Assembly: GCA_019916065.1 (NCBI GenBank)
Contig: CM034233.1
Location: 2,046,001 to 2,110,000 of the forward strand
From: Vitellaria paradoxa
Lineage: Eukaryota > Streptophyta > Magnoliopsida > Ericales > Sapotaceae
DNA: 64,000 bases
Direction: 5' to 3'
Part shown: piece after piece, positions 45,837-57,900 of the stretch
Position numbering within the stretch: the first letter of the stretch is position 1
Layout of the letters: every line of letters begins with the position of its first letter
Position numbers and translations under genes: made by a program
The notes under the pieces: generated by a model
Databases searched by the model: none
What the model saw: only the letters and a program-made list of their open reading frames with translations
What the model was told of the DNA's origin: nothing

Positions 45837-47748
45837 ATGGCAGAAACCAGAAACCCTAAAAATCCCACCAAGAGAAACCACAACAACCGCAGTGCCCCCA
45901 GACCAGAAAAACCACCATCTTGGGCAGCTGTAAGAAGCCTACTCAGCTGTAAACACCTCCAAACGCCCCCGCATTCACAACAAAAGCTAAAGAAACAGAA
46001 GGAGCCAGAGCAACCTGTGGAGGAAAGCAGCAAGAAATGCAAGAAAATGAAGTGCTCAGGCTCACTGTGTAGCAACACAAAGGTCATGCACAGGCCAGAG
46101 CTATCATCATCATCACCACCTGACGACAACAAGAAGAAGGCTTCATCAATGGGTTCAACAAGAAACCATGGATCTAGCAGATCCATGAAAGCTCGTGATC
46201 ACACTGAATTCAGTAATGGGGCTGTTGTTGTTTCTTCTTCTTCTTCAGCTTCTTCAATATTTTCGGTTCCTTCTAATTCTAATATTAATTCTTCTTCGAA
46301 TGTTGGGTCATTTAGAGTCATGCCTTTGAGGAGACTCACTGGGTGTTATGAGTGTAGAATGGTGGTTGATCCTCTTCTTGGGTTCACTAGAGACCCTTCT
46401 CTCAGATCTACCATTTGCTCCTGTCCTGACTGTGGTGAGATCTTCATGAAAGCTGAAAATTTGGAGGTTCATCAAATTGTTAGACATGCAGGTAATAAAT
46501 CATTTAGTTCATTGATCTGAATCTCTCTATCTCTCTATCTCTCTCTCTCTTTCTCAGTTACCAAAAACTACGTGTTCTCTAAATTCCTCAGCCTTAAGTG
46601 TCGAATAGTTTTTGTAATGTTCATCAATGTGTGGAAAATACTTATGGTAGAAATTGCTATTTGAATGATATTAATAATATCGACATAATAAAAGGTTTCT
46701 TCATTGTGCTATTTTTTTTTTAAATGAAAAGTTTTCAGAGGTATCATATTAGTAATTTTTTTAATAATATTTTCTTGACAAAATAGCACCACTCTGTTCT
46801 TTAAATATATAGCAATTCCTTTTTTATTCATCTCCCAGTGTGACTCTTTCTAATTCATTACTCATTGCCCATTACCAATGTGATCAAATCTTTCTCTCTC
46901 TCTCTCTCACGCATCTCGATAGCTGTTATAGTAACACGTACAACTCTAGCCTAGTTTCAATGCCCACGACGCTTATATTAGTTACCCTGGCTCTCTATCT
47001 CATTTCAAGGCCCAACACCAATTTCTGAACGAATATTCTTTTCTCACTTATGTTTCTATGGTATATATAAGCATTCTAAATGATGTCTCTCTCCCCCCCC
47101 CCCCCCCAATTTTGTGGGGGGAAAAAAATGACAGTGTCTGAGTTGGGTCCTGAAGACACAAGCAAGAACATAGTGGAGATCATATTCCAATCAAGCTGGC
47201 TAAGAAAACAATCCCCAGTATGCAAAATAGATCGGATTCTAAAAGTAAGCAACACCCCCAAAACCATCTCGAGGTTCGAAGAATACAGAGACACCATCAA
47301 ATCCAAGGCCACAAAGCTCCCAAAGAAGCACCCTCGTTGCATCGCCGACGGCAATGAACTCCTCAGGTTCCACTGTACCACCTTCCTCTGCTCACTCGGC
47401 CTCGACGGCTCTTCCAATCTCTGCCACGCTATCCCAAATTGCAACGTTTGTAGCATAATAAAAAATGGGTTCAGGGTCCCTGGTGGAGCCGCCGGAAAAG
47501 GGATTCTGACGACGGCAACGAGCGGGAAGGCGCACGACAATGCTGAGGTGGCCGGAGACCATGGTAAAAGGGCGATGCTGGTTTGTAGGGTGATCGCCGG
47601 AAGGGTGAAGAAGAGCTTGGAGGGGAGTGCGGAGGAGTATGATTCGGTGGCCGGACCTGCCGGAGTTTACTCTAATTTGGATGAGTTGTATCTGTTTAAT
47701 GCCCGGGCTATATTGCCTTGTTTTGTTGTCATATATCGAGGGTTTTAA
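45837..47748 (+). CDS. C2H2-like zinc-finger protein with PARP-like C-terminal half
   Basis: Two exons, 45837-46491 and 47135-47748, with a 643-bp GT-AG intron, giving 422 residues. The junction splits a valine codon (H-A-V-S-E-L). The N-terminal 150 residues are basic and serine-rich and look disordered. A single C2H2 finger follows: C196, C199, H212, H217 (C-x2-C-x12-H-x4-H), after a conserved R-L-T-G-C-Y-E-C lead. Exon 2 encodes a conserved region with N-I-V-E-I-I-F-Q-S-S-W, R-F-E-E-Y-R, H-P-R-C-I-A-D-G-N-E-L-L-R-F-H (His298), T-T-A-T-S-G-K-A and a final Y-L-F-N-A-R-A-I-L-P-C-F-V-V-I-Y. This matches a plant family annotated as C2H2-like zinc-finger proteins whose C-terminal half resembles the ADP-ribosyltransferase fold. 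Enzymatic activity is not established from sequence. Start: first ATG after the leader, with no upstream in-frame ATG. No stops or shifts; the gene looks functional. Confidence 0.9.
46492..47134 (+). other. Intron of the zinc-finger gene
   Basis: It starts GTAATA and ends ATGACAG. It contains a TCTC microsatellite just after the donor (about 46521-46555), another at about 46892-46909 and a poly-C run at 47093-47107. Without splicing, the first-exon frame would end 12 residues after the zinc finger's last histidine region. Confidence 0.85.
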
Positions 47749-48353
47749 TTATTTTTTTTTTGGAAAAAAAATTAAAAACTCTTACAGATGAAAGAAGAAG
47801 GAGCTTACCAAAAAAAAAAAAAAAAGAAGAAGGAAGAAGAAGGGTTTTGATTTTAGTGGTCTGACAATTTTAAATTAGATTTGCATGGTATTTTAAAAAT
47901 TAATTATTGTTATATTTTACGGGTACGTTAGGAGTAGCAAAAAAATAAAATAAATTGAGATAAAACATAATTTTTGATTAATTTTGACGAATTTTTTAGA
48001 GATAATAGTAATAAACTATGGGAACGGTTATCTCAAAATTGTTCTCACGGATTTACAAAATCAACACTCAATGTTCTGCTTTATATACGCACAGCACAGA
48101 TTCAAAAAAAATTCAAATAAAATAACGACAATTGTATTCATTTAAAAACTTTCAACTCGAAGAATATGATTGTAAAAAAAATTTACGTATTCGGTTAATC
48201 TCCTTCTAAATTTTTTTTTTAGCGAAATATTGAAATTTTTTAAAATTAATAAAGATAGGAATTTGAGTGACTTATAAAGGTTGTTGGATATTTATTTTGT
48301 TGTATTGAGTTTGTTAGAGCACCAAACGAACACTATATATAACTTGTTGCATT
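47749..48353. other. 3' flank of the zinc-finger gene
   Basis: AT-rich, with no further gene. No unambiguous AATAAA signal is seen within 150 bp of the stop. Confidence 0.5.
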
Positions 48354-48557
48354 CAAGGTCGACCCAGGGGTGAGCCTAGTAAGCCCCTGGGCCTGGGCAA
48401 CACCTTGGGTTAAAAACAACCCAAAAAAAAATTTTTCGCCTGAAAAGAAAAAAAAATTTATGTCCAATTGGACAACTGCCCAGCCCAAGAATAAACGGCA
48501 ACAAGGCCAAATTTTTAAAATCAGACTTAAGCAACCGAATTGTCGAATCCGGCACTG
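48354..48557. mobile_element. hAT-like MITE
   Basis: 204 bp with ends CAAGGTCGACCC and, in reverse, CAGTGCCGGATTCGAC, resembling the CAG-G-CGG type termini of hAT elements. The flanking octamers GTTGCATT and ATTACATT agree at 6 of 8 positions, as an aged 8-bp target duplication. Confidence 0.6.
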
Positions 48558-51500
48558 ATTACATTATTAGGATGTAAGATTAATATATTATGCTATAATT
48601 ATTATTTATTTATTTAAATATGTAACTATTATTAATTTTATAAACATTTTCATCATTTAACTTTCCTAATTCCTGTTCCGATAAAATTGGTGAATCAAAT
48701 CTGATGCCCATGTCTAGCTCACAAGCAAAATCCAATGGGGCCATTAAGCACTTATTTGTGTTTGTTTGTGTGTGTGTGTATGGTGGAGTTATCCCAGTGG
48801 GCACCAAGCATGGATTCTTCCATTTGTTAGCAGAATATATTAATCCGCTGAGATGTTGCTGCTTCTTCCCTATCTTTGTTTTCTAGCCTGAACTGATGGT
48901 CGCGCGTGAGCTCTCGGACAGTGCGACGTTTCGTGCAATTCCAATATCATCACGTACATCTTTGATTTGAAACTCTAATTTTTGCACTACTCATTGGCTG
49001 ATGATTTCGAAATCATTGATGTGTTTGGTTAAAGTTGTGCAACCCAGCATGGGTTTTGATATATATCTAGTTTTTCGAAACTATCAATTTAGTTATTTTA
49101 TTCCAAAACTTTTGCTGCTCAAGCATCCAGAAATTTGAAAATCAAGAGAGTTAAATATATAAGGGAAAAAAACGAGTTCAAAAAGCCTTTGTTGTAGGAG
49201 AATTAACCTTTAAATATCTTGACGTTGTTAACTATGCATTATCAACAACACAATAATAATTAATATCACAATGTGGGAAATAATTAAAAGATTGAATATT
49301 AAAAAGTAATGTGGAAAATCGTTCATGAATGAGGGGTGAAAAATTTTGGGTTACGAAAATTATAAAATCTCCACTATACACAATATTATTACAAAGAAAA
49401 TTGTAATAACATATACAATCTATTATTCTTATCATTGCACCACCAATAACAATGGACACCTTTACTAATACATAATAAAAAAATCTTTATTTGCACTTGA
49501 TAAGAGTCACTTATTCTTTCAAATTAATTCTTATGATTGTTGCACTAATCACAATGAGTACCTTTCTAACACATAATGAAAAATTGTCATCCGCACTTAA
49601 AAGATCACGTTTATGTCTTTAAACTCATTCGAAAATCTTATTCACGAAATATCTAAAAAATAAATCTTCTATTATTAGGTTGAGAAAAGTTTCTTAAAAA
49701 CTGAATGAATAGGTAATCTTCTTCTTTTTAGAAGAATGTCCTAAACTATAGGATCTTTTAAATAAACCTCAATGGTAGTTCAACCTTAAACAAGATTTGG
49801 GTAGGACTTCGATAATTTTCTAGTTCCATTAAGTTATATTTAGTACGTGAAAATAGAATATCATGAAATAAAATAAGAATTGGAAATGGAATGTATGTAG
49901 GAATGTAATGGGATGCTCATTTCATTCATATATTTGGTTGCCAACATAAAAATAATAAGAATGAAATGGACATTCAAAATTTCATAATTTAATTACATAT
50001 TTTAAATATAATGAAATATAATAAAAATTAGTAACATTAATTTTTTAAAAACTATAAATATAAACTTTATTTTTGAATCACAAATTTGAATAAAAAAAAA
50101 CGTTCATGGATAAAACGGTCATTTTATAATTCGAGTTTGAATTGGTCTAAAATTTTCTTTACTATTAATTCTTAGCTATTAAGAAATATGTTAATAAATA
50201 TTTTTAGTCTTTTTGAATGTTTAAAATATAAATTTGGCCCAAAAAGGGCTCACGAGCAAAATAGTAATTTTATAGTCAAAATTCAAATCAAGTTTAAATT
50301 TATTTAACTATTAAGAAATATATCAAGAATATTTTTAACTTCTTGGGCAGTTTAGAATGCAAATTTAAACAAAAAAGGCCCAAAGATAAAATCACCATCT
50401 TATAATTTGAGTTCAGATTGAGATTAAATTTTTTAGCTATTAAGAAACACATTAATAAATAATTTTTAACCTTCTGGAAAGCTTAAAATATAAATTTAGA
50501 CAAAAAACAAACCCAGAAGTAAAATCGTTATTTTATAACTTGAGTTTGGATTGATTCAAAATCTGCTTAACTATTAAGTAATATGAATGAATATTTTTTT
50601 AGTTTTTTGGAAGTTCGAAATATGAATTTGAAAAAAAAAATAGATCTAGGTTAAAATAGTCATTTTATTGCCTAAGTTTGGATCTATTTTGAAGATAAGA
50701 TTAAGGGATATAAGGGGGTCATTTTACAATTTGAATGAGTAATTGAGAGAAATTTTTTTACTACAAAATAGTTCCTTGTTTTTATTTTTTATTTTTTTAA
50801 AATTTTGGACCAAATTTTAATTGTAATGGAATGATTATTCTGTCATTTAAATTGTGGAATGTCTTTTTTTTTTCTAATTCATGTAAAAATAGCTATTCTT
50901 ATGAAATAGTATTCCAACTTAATTTCTTGATGCCAAAATAAAAATAGATTAAAGTGAAAATAAATTACATTTATTTCATTTTCACATTCCAAACATAACT
51001 TTAATGATAGAACTACTTCCTTCTAAGGTTTCTAACCTCCTTGGACATTATAAAACATACTTATAATTAATTTCGGTTGTCCCACATTTTTGGAAAATTC
51101 TCAATGATCGTTCAAACCACCTTAAAATAATCTTTAATAGCATCCTACAATAGTCTCAATGCTTTCTTGCAATAATTATGCCTGCATTAATCCAAGAAGG
51201 GTTGCAGTATTTTTTCATGAGTATATATTGAGTTCTCGCAAAGAATAATATTTTTGAATTTTATGAAATAGTGTTGCTTCAATCATATACTTTGTGACAT
51301 TCCAACTAGCCGATATTTAAAAATATAAAATTAAATTCATTGTTTTGTTTATTAATTTACCATTTACAAATGTAAGATTTAATTATAGGTTTTATTTAAT
51401 CACATAAGAGAAGAAAGAGATAACTATCTATTCATTAAATTATTATTCTTTAAGAAATAACTAATATACCACCTGTTATGCATATATGGCATTTTCAACA

Positions 51501-52192
51501 TCGCGTTCTCCATATTATACAAACAAACAAGCGAAAATCATTAATATTAATTCCAGTGCTCCATTAGAAATATATGAAAGGACGAATATTTTGCCATAAT
51601 ATATAATATCAATTATTATTTTTCAAATAAATATACTTTTTAGATATTTTAAGACATATGCCGTCTTATCCAATTGTTTTATTATTTTTTAAATATATGA
51701 TTAACAAACCTAAATTTGTATAACGGAAACACTTCAAAATTATTATTTTAATATTTTATTATTTTTTGTATGTTGAATTATTGAATCAATTAATATTTAT
51801 GTTTTCATTTTTTTTCGTAAAAATTAATATTTATCTTTTCCATTTTTCTGTATCTGTATTTGCATATTATTTCAAAATCATGCATGCGGTGTTTGATTAA
51901 AGTGAAGCAACCAGGCACGGGCCTTATATATAACCAGTTTTTGAAAATACAAAAATACTACAAAACGTGTCTTTACCTTAGCAAACAGTATCACGTATCC
52001 TCTAGCTTCTTGTAGTACTGAATGAGGCTTCATTTCAATGACTTCCAGTACGCATGCTTCTTGCCTTTTCGACCCTTTTTGTTAGAAATATATGACCGTA
52101 TAATCTCAAGAAATCCCAAAAGGGGAAAAAAATAAAAATAAAAATTGGCAACGGCATGAGCAACATATGTTTTCAATGAAGTCGCTTTCTTC

Positions 52193-52229
<37 letters not shown>

Positions 52230-54070
52230 CGACAAAATATCATACATAGGCGTGGATATTTTTCTGGCCCTAGTTAGTGTTATCCTGGTGGCTGATGTGG
52301 TTACCAGAATAACAATGCTCTATTAATAACTCCTTACACTAATTAAGGTTTATAAAAAGCAACAATTCTCTAAATTACCATAATTAAATTTGGATTCCAT
52401 TTAGAAAGGCAAATGTAATTAATAAGGTACAAGAAAAGTCCTATCGGAGACATTTAGAGATGTAAACAGCTAGAGTGTCTGCCTAATTAGTCAATTTTAT
52501 TTCTAAACTTATTTATTTTTTATTTATTATTACAATCCTAAATTGATTTTTTTTTTAGTTGGAAATTCCAAATACATTTCCAAACCCGTGAAATCTTTCT
52601 TAAACTTGCGAACTTGTTTATATTCAATTGGTCAAATTACTTGTAATGTATCTATTAAATATCTGATTTGAAATAAAAATAAAAAAGAAAAATTATTTAT
52701 CTAACGTGAAATAAAAATACATGAAAAAATAGACACTCCAACCAATTTTAATTCATATGTAGATACACCACCAAAGAAAAAGAAAAAAGAAAAAAAAAAC
52801 ATTCAAGCCGTGCCAGATGTAACAGTTTGACAGTAAACTAATTGTTTATTTTATTTGATTATAGTCGGACAATTTGACGGTGAATCAAAAGGTCTGCTAC
52901 TTGTGCTTTTGGAAGTTATATCAAAAGATTGAAAGTTATATCAAAAAGTTTGGATACATTGACAAATATGACCGAAGACTTTGCCTCGGTTTGCTGCTTG
53001 TGTTTTTTGTTTTTATTGCTTTGATGCATGTTTTACACGTTAATTCATGATTTCAATGCATGTAGGAGATGGATAGGCAAGTTCCTTTGACACTAAGGTT
53101 GGAGAATTCTTGTTGTTCTGTTAGCAACCGAAGCTATAAGTGTTTGTAAAAAGAAATTGGCAATACGTATAGATTCTTTCAAAGAAATATTCTAAAATAA
53201 ATCAATCCTCTCCCGACCTCCCAAAAAAAAAAAAAAGTTCTTCCTCCGCAGCATAAAATATTATAAGAATGTTACAAGTCCAATAAATATATTAATTAGA
53301 ATCACCAACGTTGATAATGAGAAAGGATTAAGTTTTTTTGTATGATCAAATTGGGAGTAACCTAACCGATACAAACACACACACACCCATATAGAAAGAG
53401 AGATAATGAGTCCTTGAAGGCCAGCTACTGGTTAAAGAGTCATAGAAAAGAATAATGGTTGTCGACGATTGTAGTAGCACGATTGCAAGCAACAGAAAAA
53501 AAGATTGAAGGCTGTTTGATTCTCAGATTTGGGGATTGCGACTACTAGTATATTAAATTATTTACTAGGACAAAAATGAGCAAAATTCCATAAATGACCT
53601 TAAACTTAAGAATTTCAAAATTTTTATTTTAGGGATAAAATTATATACATATATATTATATTTTATTTTATTTTATTAAATGGGTACCCTACGAGTATCG
53701 GGTATCAAGTATCCTATAATTATACATAGGTATCGGGTATTGGGTACCTTGTAGACAAATCTCAAACTCGTTCCAAGCTCGCACGGCCAGGTATATATTA
53801 AATTTTAATTCCAAACCCATTAAGATATTTCTTAACGGATTTTTATTGGATTCGATCAAGTCAAGTATTCTCATGTACCCGTCTTATTAACATTCTTAGA
53901 GACATTTGGATGAAATTGAAACGATATAGAGAAAATTAAGATGGAAGATTAAGATACTCTGTAGGATGGCACAAACAACTCAAAAAATGGTCCAAATTTC
54001 TCTTCATTACCAAAAAAAAAAAAAAAAAGAAAAATCATAGGACAATAAGCAATGAGGAAGAGTATATGGG

Positions 54071-54228
54071 GTATGTTTGGAATTGTATAAAATAATATAA
54101 AATTGTAAAAATAAATATCTCATAATTCGTACAGTGAGTAAAAATTTTAAATCTTACTGTTTCGTAATTTGTGTTTATAAAAATTTATAAAATTTTATTT
54201 ATTTTTTTTTAGAGAGCTCCCAACGGAG
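54071..54228. mobile_element. Insertion absent from unit 1 (MITE-like)
   Basis: About 158 bp missing at the paralogous point near 11207, where AGTATATG joins AATGCATCTC directly. The ends GGGTATGTTTGGAATTG and, in reverse, GGCTCCGTTGGGAGCTC are weakly inverted. Confidence 0.6.
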
Positions 54229-54447
54229 CCATGAATGCATCTCCTTGGATTTTGACATCAGTTAGTACAATGACATTAGTCATTTATTCTGGCTAGAAAT
54301 GGACTATTTTGTCTTGTCCACGAAGCTAGTAAAGTATTGCTGATGGAACGTGCATGAGTAATATTCAGACTTGGGCAAGCTGCTATTAATTAAATTAGGT
54401 TTTCATTCTACTAACGAATAAGGACGTCCAAGTTCTATGACGTACTA

Positions 54448-54486
<39 letters not shown>

Positions 54487-54873
54487 AAAGTCACTGGTAT
54501 TAATAATTCCATAGGGGTCCCCATCAATTTTTCCATAATATATATATAGATATGTCCATTCCTAAAGCATCATATCGCAAATATACAGTTAATTAAAAAT
54601 AGTCTGGTTAATAAAATGGTTAATTTCAAGCGATTTGTTTGTTTATTTGACAGCAAATGAAGTGAATATTGGCTAGAAATTTCTAAGTAGTCAGATACAA
54701 AAATATAAAAAGAAAAAGAAAAAATAATGAAGTCTAGAGAAAGAAGAGGACAGGAAGAGTTTATTGCATGCAGGGATATTATTTTTGAGACGAGATGTCA
54801 TTATTTGCTCTCTTCTCGCATAACAAATATCATACCGATTACTGTATATGTTGTATGGAACTCTTAATTTGGT

Positions 54874-55116
54874 GTTAGTGATGCTACGCTTATACCTCAT
54901 CTTTTATACCTTGATTTACATCCCAACAATTTACACCTCATCTTTTACACCTTGATTTACATCCTACCAATTTACATTAGCCGTTACTCGCAGTAATCAG
55001 TGCATTTCATTCAAAATTATCACAGTCACAAGATCAAGACAACTGTGATGATTTTGAACAAATTAATAGGATGTAAACATAAATGTAAAAAAAAAAAAAG
55101 TGTAACGAAGCATTTA
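54874..55116. mobile_element. Non-autonomous TIR element with 9-bp target duplication
   Basis: 243 bp flanked by TAATTTGGT on both sides (54865-54873 and 55117-55125). It is absent at the paralogous site near 11883, which has a single copy of the target. The ends share ATGCTACGCTTATAC and, in reverse, ATGCTTCGTTACAC. A 9-bp duplication fits Mutator-like elements. It contains a short direct repeat ('cctcatctttta-accttgatttacatcc' twice, 54895-54970). Confidence 0.75.
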
Positions 55117-55558
55117 TAATTTGGTACAGGCTAGTTATCAGTGATTACGAAAATAATGATGCTCTAGTAGTAGTAAATTTCCTATCCTTCCACCAAGGTT
55201 TATACTTCTTACATACATAGCTAATTAATTAAGGAGTTGCATAATAGTATTTTGCTATATATCTATCAGTAATATTGGTCAATAAATAACCATACAATTT
55301 GGATTGTACTCAAAAAAGAGAAATATGTTGACAAGGAATGAAGGAATTCAGTCCAAAGTCCTCTTAATTTCTTTCATCTATGATTCTGTCTATGTGCATT
55401 GAATTAATCTATGGTCATGCTAATCCATGAGCGAGCAAACTGAGGATAAAAATATAGTAATTAATTAAAATGACTCCAAATGCAACATGCCATTTACTTT
55501 CTTTCAATCTAGCTAATGGACTCAAAGATATACATATGTAGACTTTAATTAATTATAA

Positions 55559-56128
55559 TTAATTCTGGCAAGGATAGTCTACAACACAATCATCATCAGA
55601 ACAAGCGCAATTGGGAATATCGAATCCAAGTGCCCAAATAGCAGTTACACGAAGTAAAAACGCTGTCCCCTCCAGCAGTCTCTTCCAGATGGCTGGTTTT
55701 TTGATAATCACTTTTTCCCTAAACATACACGAAAGTTTCACCTCTCCCCGCGAGACTGCAGAACCTTTTTGCACCTTGCAAGTCAATATCGCGCCGCCGC
55801 CTCCTCCGTTTGCCTGCCCCTCATCGTAGAGTTGTTTGATTGAGGCGTGCACTTCACCAATGTATCTGTCTCCGAGCATGCGTTTACAGTACAACTTGAC
55901 GACAAGCATGACCCCTTCTTGATGCAGCGCTAGCTCACCTACGGTGTATTTGATGGTGAAGTTCCAGGCAGGGTTGGTATCGTTTTGCTTGTCGACGGGA
56001 GTTCGCCGCTCCGTTTTTTTGATGTCGGCGATTGAGACCACCGCGTATACTGGCAACCGGAACTTCGCCCGAACACTCTCGAGATCACTAGCTGAAATAA
56101 GGTTGATCTCAATCCTCCTGCACTCCAT
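55559..56128 (-). CDS. SRC2-like C2-domain protein (intact copy 3)
   Basis: An intronless frame of 189 residues, homologous throughout to 15544-16110 and to the frameshifted 12339-12912. The C2 domain starts M-E-C-R-R-I-E-I-N-L-I-S-A-S-D-L and includes T-P-V-D-K-Q, N-P-A-W-N and L-G-D-R-Y-I-G-E-V. The calcium-loop position that is Asp in typical SRC2 (M-D-V-Y) is proline here (L-P-V-Y, P26), and the preceding loop differs from the sister copies (S-V-R-A-K-F), so membrane or calcium binding may have diverged. A moderately hydrophobic stretch near 150-172 (A-F-L-L-R-V-T-A-I-W-A-L-G-F) precedes a Cys/Asp-rich tail, C-A-C-S-D-D-D-C-V-V-D-Y. A glycine run G-G-G-G-G lies near residue 113. No lesions. 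Confidence 0.88.
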   Translation of the reverse strand: MECRRIEINLISASDLESVRAKFRLPVYAVVSIADIKKTERRTPVDKQNDTNPAWNFTIKYTVGELALHQEGVMLVVKLYCKRMLGDRYIGEVHASIKQLYDEGQANGGGGGAILTCKVQKGSAVSRGEVKLSCMFREKVIIKKPAIWKRLLEGTAFLLRVTAIWALGFDIPNCACSDDDCVVDYPCQN

Positions 56129-56219
56129 ACTGCTATTATTTCGTGAATGCTTTTGTGTTTTTGAAAAGGTAAGGTTGAAGGCGCTATAGATGAGAGAATT
56201 ATTGCAGTTGGGTCTAATT

Positions 56220-56229
56220 ATTTATATAA
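56220..56229 (-). promoter_or_regulatory. TATA box of C2 gene copy 3
   Basis: TTATATAAAT on the minus strand, about 92 bp upstream of the ATG. Box and leader are conserved with the copy at 16200. Confidence 0.65.
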
Positions 56230-56690
56230 CAAATCAGTTCACCTGTCGAAAATATCAACTGCCATCAACGGTTGAGATTGGATTCACAAGTGAGATTGAA
56301 TTTATATGTGGAGTGTTTGGAATCATAATTTTAGTAATTTTTAGTATTTTTCGATCAAAAATTACTATTTATATTTTTTTGGTATGTTTAATGAGATAAG
56401 TAGTAATTTTTAATAATTTTTTTACAATTTTTGAGTGTTTGATAGAATTTTTAGTAATTTTTGACTTTTTTTAACAACTTTTGATAATTTTTAATAATTT
56501 TTGATAATTTTTGAGTTGATAAGTTACTGTAACAGAATAAAAAAAATAAAAATTAATAATTTTTTTTGAAACTGAGAATATAAAATTAATAGTTTATTAA
56601 ATACTTAAAAATAAAAATTGATAATTTTTTTAGTTAAAAATTTTGTTACAAACGACTCCTAAAATGTTAAAAGGGTCTGTACTGACAACG

Positions 56691-57335
56691 ACCACTGAAT
56701 GATGTGGCACACGCCTGTTCTTATATCAGTCGACTGGACTATCGCGATTCTTGGGTACGGCCAATACTTAACTGACCCAAAAAAAAAAAAAAAAAAGAGT
56801 GGCAGGCAAATACAAAAGTTCGAAAAAAAAATATAATAAAATTACAAAAATTTAATATATAAATGATATGTAATAAAATTTAATTAAAAAAATAAAAATA
56901 TTAATAAAATTTAATTGATTTCTACTAATCAAACGCCCCTGTGCGTGATCACCATCACTTTCTTCTTCTTACTGCAACTGCTGCTTCGCTTTTCGAAATA
57001 TCGCAGAGAAATACAATCCAAACTCCAAAAATATTTTCTTAAACAGAGCCATCGACAACACACCTACACCACTATGGCGGACGTTGTCAGCACGGACCCT
57101 TTTCATAGTATTCATATATATATATATATTAAAAATTACCTCCAATTAGGTGCACGAAAAAAAAAATTTATCAGAAAAAAATTTAAATATAAATTTACAA
57201 AATAAATTTACATAAAAGATATAAAAATAATTTATAAAAATAAAAATTAATAATAATGTAACTATGACACAGAGATATTTTGACTAAAATTAAATTATAA
57301 AAAAATTAAAAGATAAAACTACTAAATAAAAAAAA
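56691..57335. other. Insertion or retained segment absent from unit 5
   Basis: About 640 bp lying between GACCACTGAAT (56690) and sequence that in the other unit follows it directly at about 62497. It contains a G+C-richer patch at 56930-57105 with a forward frame reading M-A-D-V-V-S-T-D-P-F-H-S. This could be a captured gene start but is too short to identify. The rest is AT-rich, with a TA run at 57115-57130. Confidence 0.45.
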
Positions 57336-57639
57336 AAAGATGAAATGTAAATGAATTCAAGAAGACTGATATTTAAAAATAATAAAAGTGAGAAATTTAA
57401 TAAAATAAATTTAGATGACTTTTAATTTGTAAAATAAATTAAAAGTTGGTGTAAAAGTGATATGTAATAATATTAATTATAAAAAATAAAAAAGTTCTAA
57501 AAATTAAAAAATAATAATAAACTTTTCACATTTCAAAAGTCAATAATTATTGTCAGAGTTGATAAAGCACAAAAAAATTAAAAATAAAATGTATTTATAA
57601 TCCCTCAAATTATTATTATTAATTTTTTATTTTTTTTAG

Positions 57640-57900
57640 ACCTCCATATCGCCCTGTGCATGTTCGGCTATACATTTTTTTTTTTAGTTTTTGTTTTGTT
57701 TTGTTTTGTTTTTTTTTTTTTTTTGAGTTTTTTGGTTAAGTCTTGGCCTGAGGACCACGACCGTGAACTGGTTGGGTCCCTGTGCATGTTCGGCTACACA
57801 TTTTTTTTTTTTCTTTTTGGTTGAGTCTTGGTCTTGGGACCATGACCGTGAAACGGTTGGGTGGGCTCATTTGATTCACAATACCGCCAGACCAGCCCCA
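57640..57900. repeat. Tandem pair of about 0.1-kb units
   Basis: Two successive units each run from CCCTGTGCATGTTCGGCTA through a poly-T and TTGGTT(A/G)AGTCTTGG to GACCGTGAA-(C/A)GGTTGGG. The same doublet occurs at about 62800-62965, so the doubling predates duplication of this flank. Confidence 0.65.

Larger units (their letters stand above)
48640..56690. repeat. C2-gene repeat unit 4 (with intact gene)
   Basis: 48640-51000 aligns with 58915-60990. From about 49540 to 56225 it aligns with 5589-13020. 56217-56690 aligns with about 61920-62497. This unit carries the intact C2 gene at 55559-56128 and is the most complete of the set. Its non-coding part (about 49200-55500) holds no other gene. 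TA microsatellites lie at about 52198-52226 and 54452-54482. Confidence 0.9.

Noticed and set aside
45821..46186. 121-residue minus-strand frame
   Set aside because: Antisense shadow of zinc-finger exon 1.
47076..47540. 154-residue minus-strand frame
   Set aside because: Antisense shadow of exon 2 of the zinc-finger gene.
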